Below, in pieces: positions 60,315 to 64,000 of a stretch of DNA of 64,000 nt. Below the pieces are notes generated by a model, which ran no database searches, was not told the origin of the DNA, and saw nothing but the letters and a program-made list of their open reading frames with translations. The translations under genes and the position numbers were made by a program. Position 1 is the first letter of the stretch, and the number at the start of each line of letters is the position of its first letter. Origin of the DNA: Tubulanus polymorphus (taxonomy: Eukaryota > Nemertea > Palaeonemertea > Tubulaniformes > Tubulanidae); NCBI RefSeq assembly GCF_964204645.1, contig NC_134028.1, positions 8,659,001 through 8,723,000 on the forward strand, in the 5' to 3' direction.

Positions 60315-62768
60315 GTAAGCAACCCTTCATATCAGTGACCTGAATATTACTGACATCATGTCACAGATGAGAGATGGTATTTTGATATTGAAGGTTCTTT
60401 TTTGTAATTCTAGGTTGCAAATACCGAAATAAAGAACATGAAAGTGGACCCGAATGGATCGACGAAAAAGATCCCTGTAAACTTAATATGTGCTCGGTAA
60501 GTTTCAGAATAATCAGCATCAAAAAGAAATGATGTTACCAAAAATATACAGGTTTTTCGTATCATCAACGAAGTGGAGATATGAAGTATATTTGTTTTGA
60601 TATTTTCCAGGCTGGTGTTTTGACTCACACTACCATACAATGTCGTCCAGTGTGCCGTGAACAGATTTACAAACCGGGACAATGTTGCCCCGCCTGCAGC
60701 AGCGAGAAAGAAAATACAAAAGGATGCGTTGTTAATGGAATTACCGTAGAAAATGGCAAATCAATCATAAAACCTGGTGAAAAATGTACAACTTGTAAAT
60801 GCGAGGTAAACTTAGATTTTTAATGTCTATAGGAAAACGTCGGATTAGTTGGCAAAGTTAAGATATAAAATATGTATCGTAATCTATCATTTTAGTCGGG
60901 GGAATTGACGTGCACTCAGAAGGTTTGTCCAGTTTTAAACTGTCCACACAAATATCAAACGCATGAAGGAAATGAATGCTGTCCAGTTTGTAAAGGTAAC
61001 TAACTATATGAAATTATACAGATGTTTTTAAATGATTCCACGGTTGAAATTGATAGATGTGCATGTAATTTATTCCTTAAAACCAATTAATTGTTTTCAT
61101 TTGCACAGGAAAAGCTGTAACGGCCAGTTCTATTCACGGGAGTTGTTTGTTTCGAGGTCATCTTCATCGAGAGAGGCGACATTTTATGCCCGATAAATGC
61201 ACGAAGTGTTCATGTTACGACGGCGGGATGCGGTGTTATCGTGAATCTTGTCCAGATCTAAATTGTCCAAAAGAATTCTTGGTCTTCGATAAGAAGTCGT
61301 GTTGTCCGACATGTAAGCGGCCGGCTGGATGTGCATACAAAGGCAAAGTGTACAAGGTAAAAACATATCACTATTTGTGTTGACTTCAATCTTTAAGTTT
61401 ATATGTCTTTAATTTGCTAACTTCTTTATTTCTCCAATCATAGATTGATCAGAGTTGGAAGGACGGATCCTGTACGGATTGTAGGTGTAAAGACGGAAAG
61501 GCGACCTGCCAAAAAATCACATGCGGATTAACTCCAAAATGCCCACAGGTAAATAATTGAATATGATTTTCATTTAAGGTTTTCCTTTGAAATCACGTGA
61601 GTTTATGAACCAAATACCATTTATTGATGCGTTATTTCTGATATATTTTCAGAAATCCATTTTATACAGACCGCAAGGAGAATGCTGCGCGTTATGTGTA
61701 CCAGCTCACAGCGTTTGTTCCCTCACTGGTTCGAACAAGGATTATTTGTCGTACGCATCGTTTGACGGGTTCAATTTCAAATTCGGTGGAACTTGTCGCT
61801 ACACTTTGCTTCAAGATGTCGCCGATCGTCAGATAAACATCCGCGTCAAAAACGAGTTCCACCCGTACCCGACAGTGAGAACGAAACTAGTCACAATCAT
61901 CGTATCTTCGTTATCTATCGGACTACACAGAGATCTCGATATCAGAGTAAATCGTAGTAAAATCCGTGTTCCGTACAAACACGAAAACTTCACTATAGAA
62001 ATCGTTAAAAACGCGACGGTTGTAGTGAATGTGATAAACGGGTTTAAGTTAACGTGGAGTAAACAAGGAGATATCGACGTTTACGTTACACCGAGTTGGC
62101 AGGATAAATTAGGCGGTATTTGCGGTAATTTCAATCAGGTCGTTAAAGACGATACTCGAACGAAAGCGAAGCGAGAAATCGTCTCAGACGCGGAGGTTTT
62201 CGCTAAGTCTTGGCGAGTCGGCGGTAAATGCAACTGCGATGAACCGTTCAACAGTAAAAAGTCATCGTGTCAAACAATCGATCAGAGAGTTCGCGCTCAT
62301 CAGAAATGTGATATCCTCAAGAGTCCATCGTTCAAGAAATGCCACAAGAAAGTTCCCGTCAAACCTTTTCTCAGGTAAATATCTCGTGTTATGTTACATT
62401 TTCCTACCCTCCTTATATGAGTAATGCTACGGAAACTGCGATGAAATGGAGAGAGTCTTATAACTAATACATTACATATTCTTTACAGGGCTTGTACCGA
62501 TAACGTTTGCGAATGTCCTTTGGGTAAAAACTGCGAATGCGCCATCGTGAAGTTTTATATGAGAGAATGCGCCGAACACAACGTAAATCTGAAATTACCG
62601 AAAAATTCTGCATGTAAACCTTCTACTCAACGACAACATGACTCCAACTCGAAGAAACATCTGAAAAAACAAGAAAAAAAGAAAAGACGAGGAAGAGTTC
62701 CTTTGTTGTTGCGATCATTGGGAGGAGTAATTATTGGTGACGAGTTAGAAAACAACATATTGGACTAA
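60254..62768 (+). CDS. BMPER/Crossveinless-2-like secreted VWC-VWD protein
   Basis: Eight exons join in phase to 597 residues. A signal peptide (about 1-21) precedes four VWC domains: about 22-79, 86-145, 159-216 and 220-281. Each ends in CCxxC (CCPAC, CCPVC, CCPTC, CCALC) and the last three have CxxCxC. A VWD domain (about 286-450, FDGFNFKFGGTC ... GGICGNFN) and a C8-like cysteine region (about 457-547) follow, then a Lys/Arg-rich tail. The N-glycosylation sequons are at 376 and 384. Known BMPER/Cv-2 proteins bind BMPs through VWC1 and heparan sulphate through VWD, and tune signalling outside the cell. Vertebrate BMPER has five VWC domains and a TIL, so this copy is one VWC and the TIL short. 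KCP-like identity is the alternative. Confidence 0.85.
60414..60496 (+). CDS. BMPER-like exon 2 (VWC1 start)
   Basis: Bounded by aattctag and gtaagt. Phase 1 in, phase 0 out. Encodes CKYRNKEHESG and DPCKLNMCS. Confidence 0.85.
60611..60805 (+). CDS. BMPER-like exon 3 (VWC1 end, VWC2 start)
   Basis: Bounded by ttttccag and gtaaac, 65 codons. Encodes YKPGQCCPAC closing VWC1 and CTTCKCE of VWC2. Confidence 0.88.
60896..60995 (+). CDS. BMPER-like exon 4 (VWC2 end)
   Basis: Bounded by cattttag and gtaact. Phase 0 in, phase 1 out. Encodes LTCTQKVCPVLNCP and CCPVCK. Confidence 0.88.
61109..61356 (+). CDS. BMPER-like exon 5 (VWC3)
   Basis: Bounded by ttgcacag and gtaaaa. Phase 1 in, phase 0 out. 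Encodes a whole VWC with CTKCSC and CCPTC, then GCAYKGKVYK opening VWC4. Confidence 0.9.
61444..61548 (+). CDS. BMPER-like exon 6 (VWC4)
   Basis: Bounded by caatcatag and gtaaat, 35 codons. Encodes CTDCRCKDGKATCQ. Confidence 0.88.
61653..62374 (+). CDS. BMPER-like exon 7 (VWD and start of C8)
   Basis: A large 722-nt exon between tattttcag and gtaaat, phase 0 in, phase 2 out. Encodes CCALC closing VWC4, the VWD core FDGFNFKFGGTC, the GGICGNFN motif, and HQKCDILKSPSFKKCH of the C8-like region. Confidence 0.93.
62489..62768 (+). CDS. BMPER-like exon 8 (C8 end and basic tail)
   Basis: The acceptor ctttacag leads to a phase-2 entry. Encodes CTDNVCECPLGKNCEC, then a polybasic run (KKQEKKKRRGR) and a hydrophobic/acidic end. 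Stops at TAA 62768. Confidence 0.9.
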
Positions 62769-64000
62769 TTTGTGATTATTTGTGCTAATTGGAATATATG
62801 GAAAATATCACTGCCGTTTAAAAAGTTGGACATCGTGTATTTACGTGTATCCAGTGAACATATTATTTGATATGAGACTATGTTTTGATTCTGTTAATAA
62901 TTGTTATTGCTGTTTTAGTTTCGTTGTTAATCTTACATTCTTTTTCAGAGTTGTCACTAGTTATTGGTTTTTATTGCATTTCTTGTCTAATTATTAATTT
63001 TGTTTACAGGATTTTGTATATGATTGTATATGATTGTATTTTATATATATCATAGTTATAAGATAATTCTATATTTTGCCTTAGATGCCTTTTAACATCT
63101 TTACTTTGTTTTGCAGGGTGTAAACTTATGTACATTTATGTTATATTTTACGTTAATTTTTTCATACAATGTGCTTTTTTCCTCATCGCATATTTAGTTG
63201 TATTGATTTGTTACTAATTACTCTTTATTTCAGGACCAAATGTAAATGCATGTTGTTGTATAACTATTATCAAAATATACTAGTTGAAATAAAACATTTT
63301 TGTCTTATTATTTTTAACGCAATTTTGTGTCAAATTCACATATTTCTTTTTCGAAGGCTTTTCACTATACGATTTTAAAAGATCGAGCAATCGTTTTAAT
63401 TATGAATAATGCAATTCTACCTCCTGCGTTATGCAATGATGTAAATTGAGGTACAGCCCTACAGGAAACAGCTTACGTGAAAACTGTAGGTAAAATGACC
63501 AGATTTATCAATGGTATATGATACTGAATTCATCGTGGTACTTAATACAGTTTTTTTGGAGTTATCATAAAATAAACCTCTGAGTCTTATCCATTGGTTT
63601 TGCAACGTTAGTAAATTGGCGCCAATAACTCCATAAACTTAAGCAAATTGTATCAAGGATTATGCTCCTATGTACTATTACTTATCTGTGTTTCATTACC
63701 CGATGGAGCCCCAATCTTTATTTGTTTCAACATCTGTCAGTACATCGTGCGTGTAACAACATTTACTTCACTTTTTGTACGTAAGATATTTTACATAAAC
63801 TTTTTGTTTAACTGGATTAATATGATACTTATACGTATCGGAATGACATCTCTGGCGTGTAAAATTAATATTTTGATGTTTGAATTGGATTTCTTGGCGA
63901 GTAGAATATGATACATTTAGCGGATTGGATTCGAGGTATAAAATATATGCACCGACCGCGGGCGTATTATATTATGTCTACGTTCGCTATTGAGGAATTT
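62769..64000. other. 3' UTR of the BMPER-like gene and AT-rich flank
   Basis: AT-rich sequence without a supported gene. Small open frames here are low-complexity and hydrophobic, as expected from T-rich DNA. Confidence 0.6.
63288..63293 (+). terminator. Candidate poly(A) signal for the BMPER-like gene
   Basis: AATAAA about 520 nt after the stop. A further aaaataaacc lies at about 63570. Confidence 0.5.

Overview
This is eukaryotic nuclear DNA from an animal. Coding exons are short (49 to 722 nt), obey GT/AG with matched phases, and lie in a background full of microsatellites and small inverted-repeat transposons. The proteins are clearly metazoan: an SGSM3-type TBC/SH3/RUN RabGAP and a VWC/VWD protein of the BMPER/Crossveinless-2 type. 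A marine invertebrate, perhaps a lophotrochozoan, is my best guess. The sequence alone does not fix the taxon.

Layout. Positions 1-9313 are mostly non-genic, with an inverted-repeat element flanked by TA, a perfect 19-bp hairpin and a pair of CRE palindromes. At 9314-9684 is the last exon of an unrecognised + strand gene, followed by a poly(A) signal and a tRNA-Lys(UUU) on the - strand (9735-9806). A foldback element and a pogo-like MITE precede the main gene.

11769-45802 holds a complete SGSM3 orthologue. I could join 18 constant coding exons in phase without gaps, for a protein of about 777 residues. The gene ends in two alternative last exons, at 41040-41175 and 45670-45802. Both accept the same phase-2 splice, encode homologous C-termini and carry their own stop. 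Intron 7 is nearly 10 kb and contains a compound microsatellite and CpG-rich islands. Intron 9 contains a 43-bp minisatellite with higher-order structure. Several introns carry foldback elements whose arms look like tRNA promoters.

45803-53675 is repeat-rich and apparently non-genic. A two-exon gene follows (53676-53736 and 56820-57217) for a 152-residue secreted, basic, eight-cysteine protein, starting just downstream of a 175-bp (TA)n tract. 57218-60253 is non-genic with repeat copies.

60254-62768 is a complete eight-exon gene for a 597-residue secreted protein: signal peptide, four VWC domains, a VWD domain, a C8-like region and a polybasic tail. It lacks the GDPH cleavage motif and a TIL domain. 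The remainder to 64000 is 3' UTR and AT-rich flank with nothing else recognised.

The genes do not form one pathway. SGSM3 acts in endosomal trafficking and membrane-protein turnover, the BMPER-like protein in extracellular BMP control, and the small protein is of unknown function. The observations most worth following are the tandem-duplicated SGSM3 terminal exons, the small CC-x12-C protein, the altered VWD region, and the tRNA-like foldback family.
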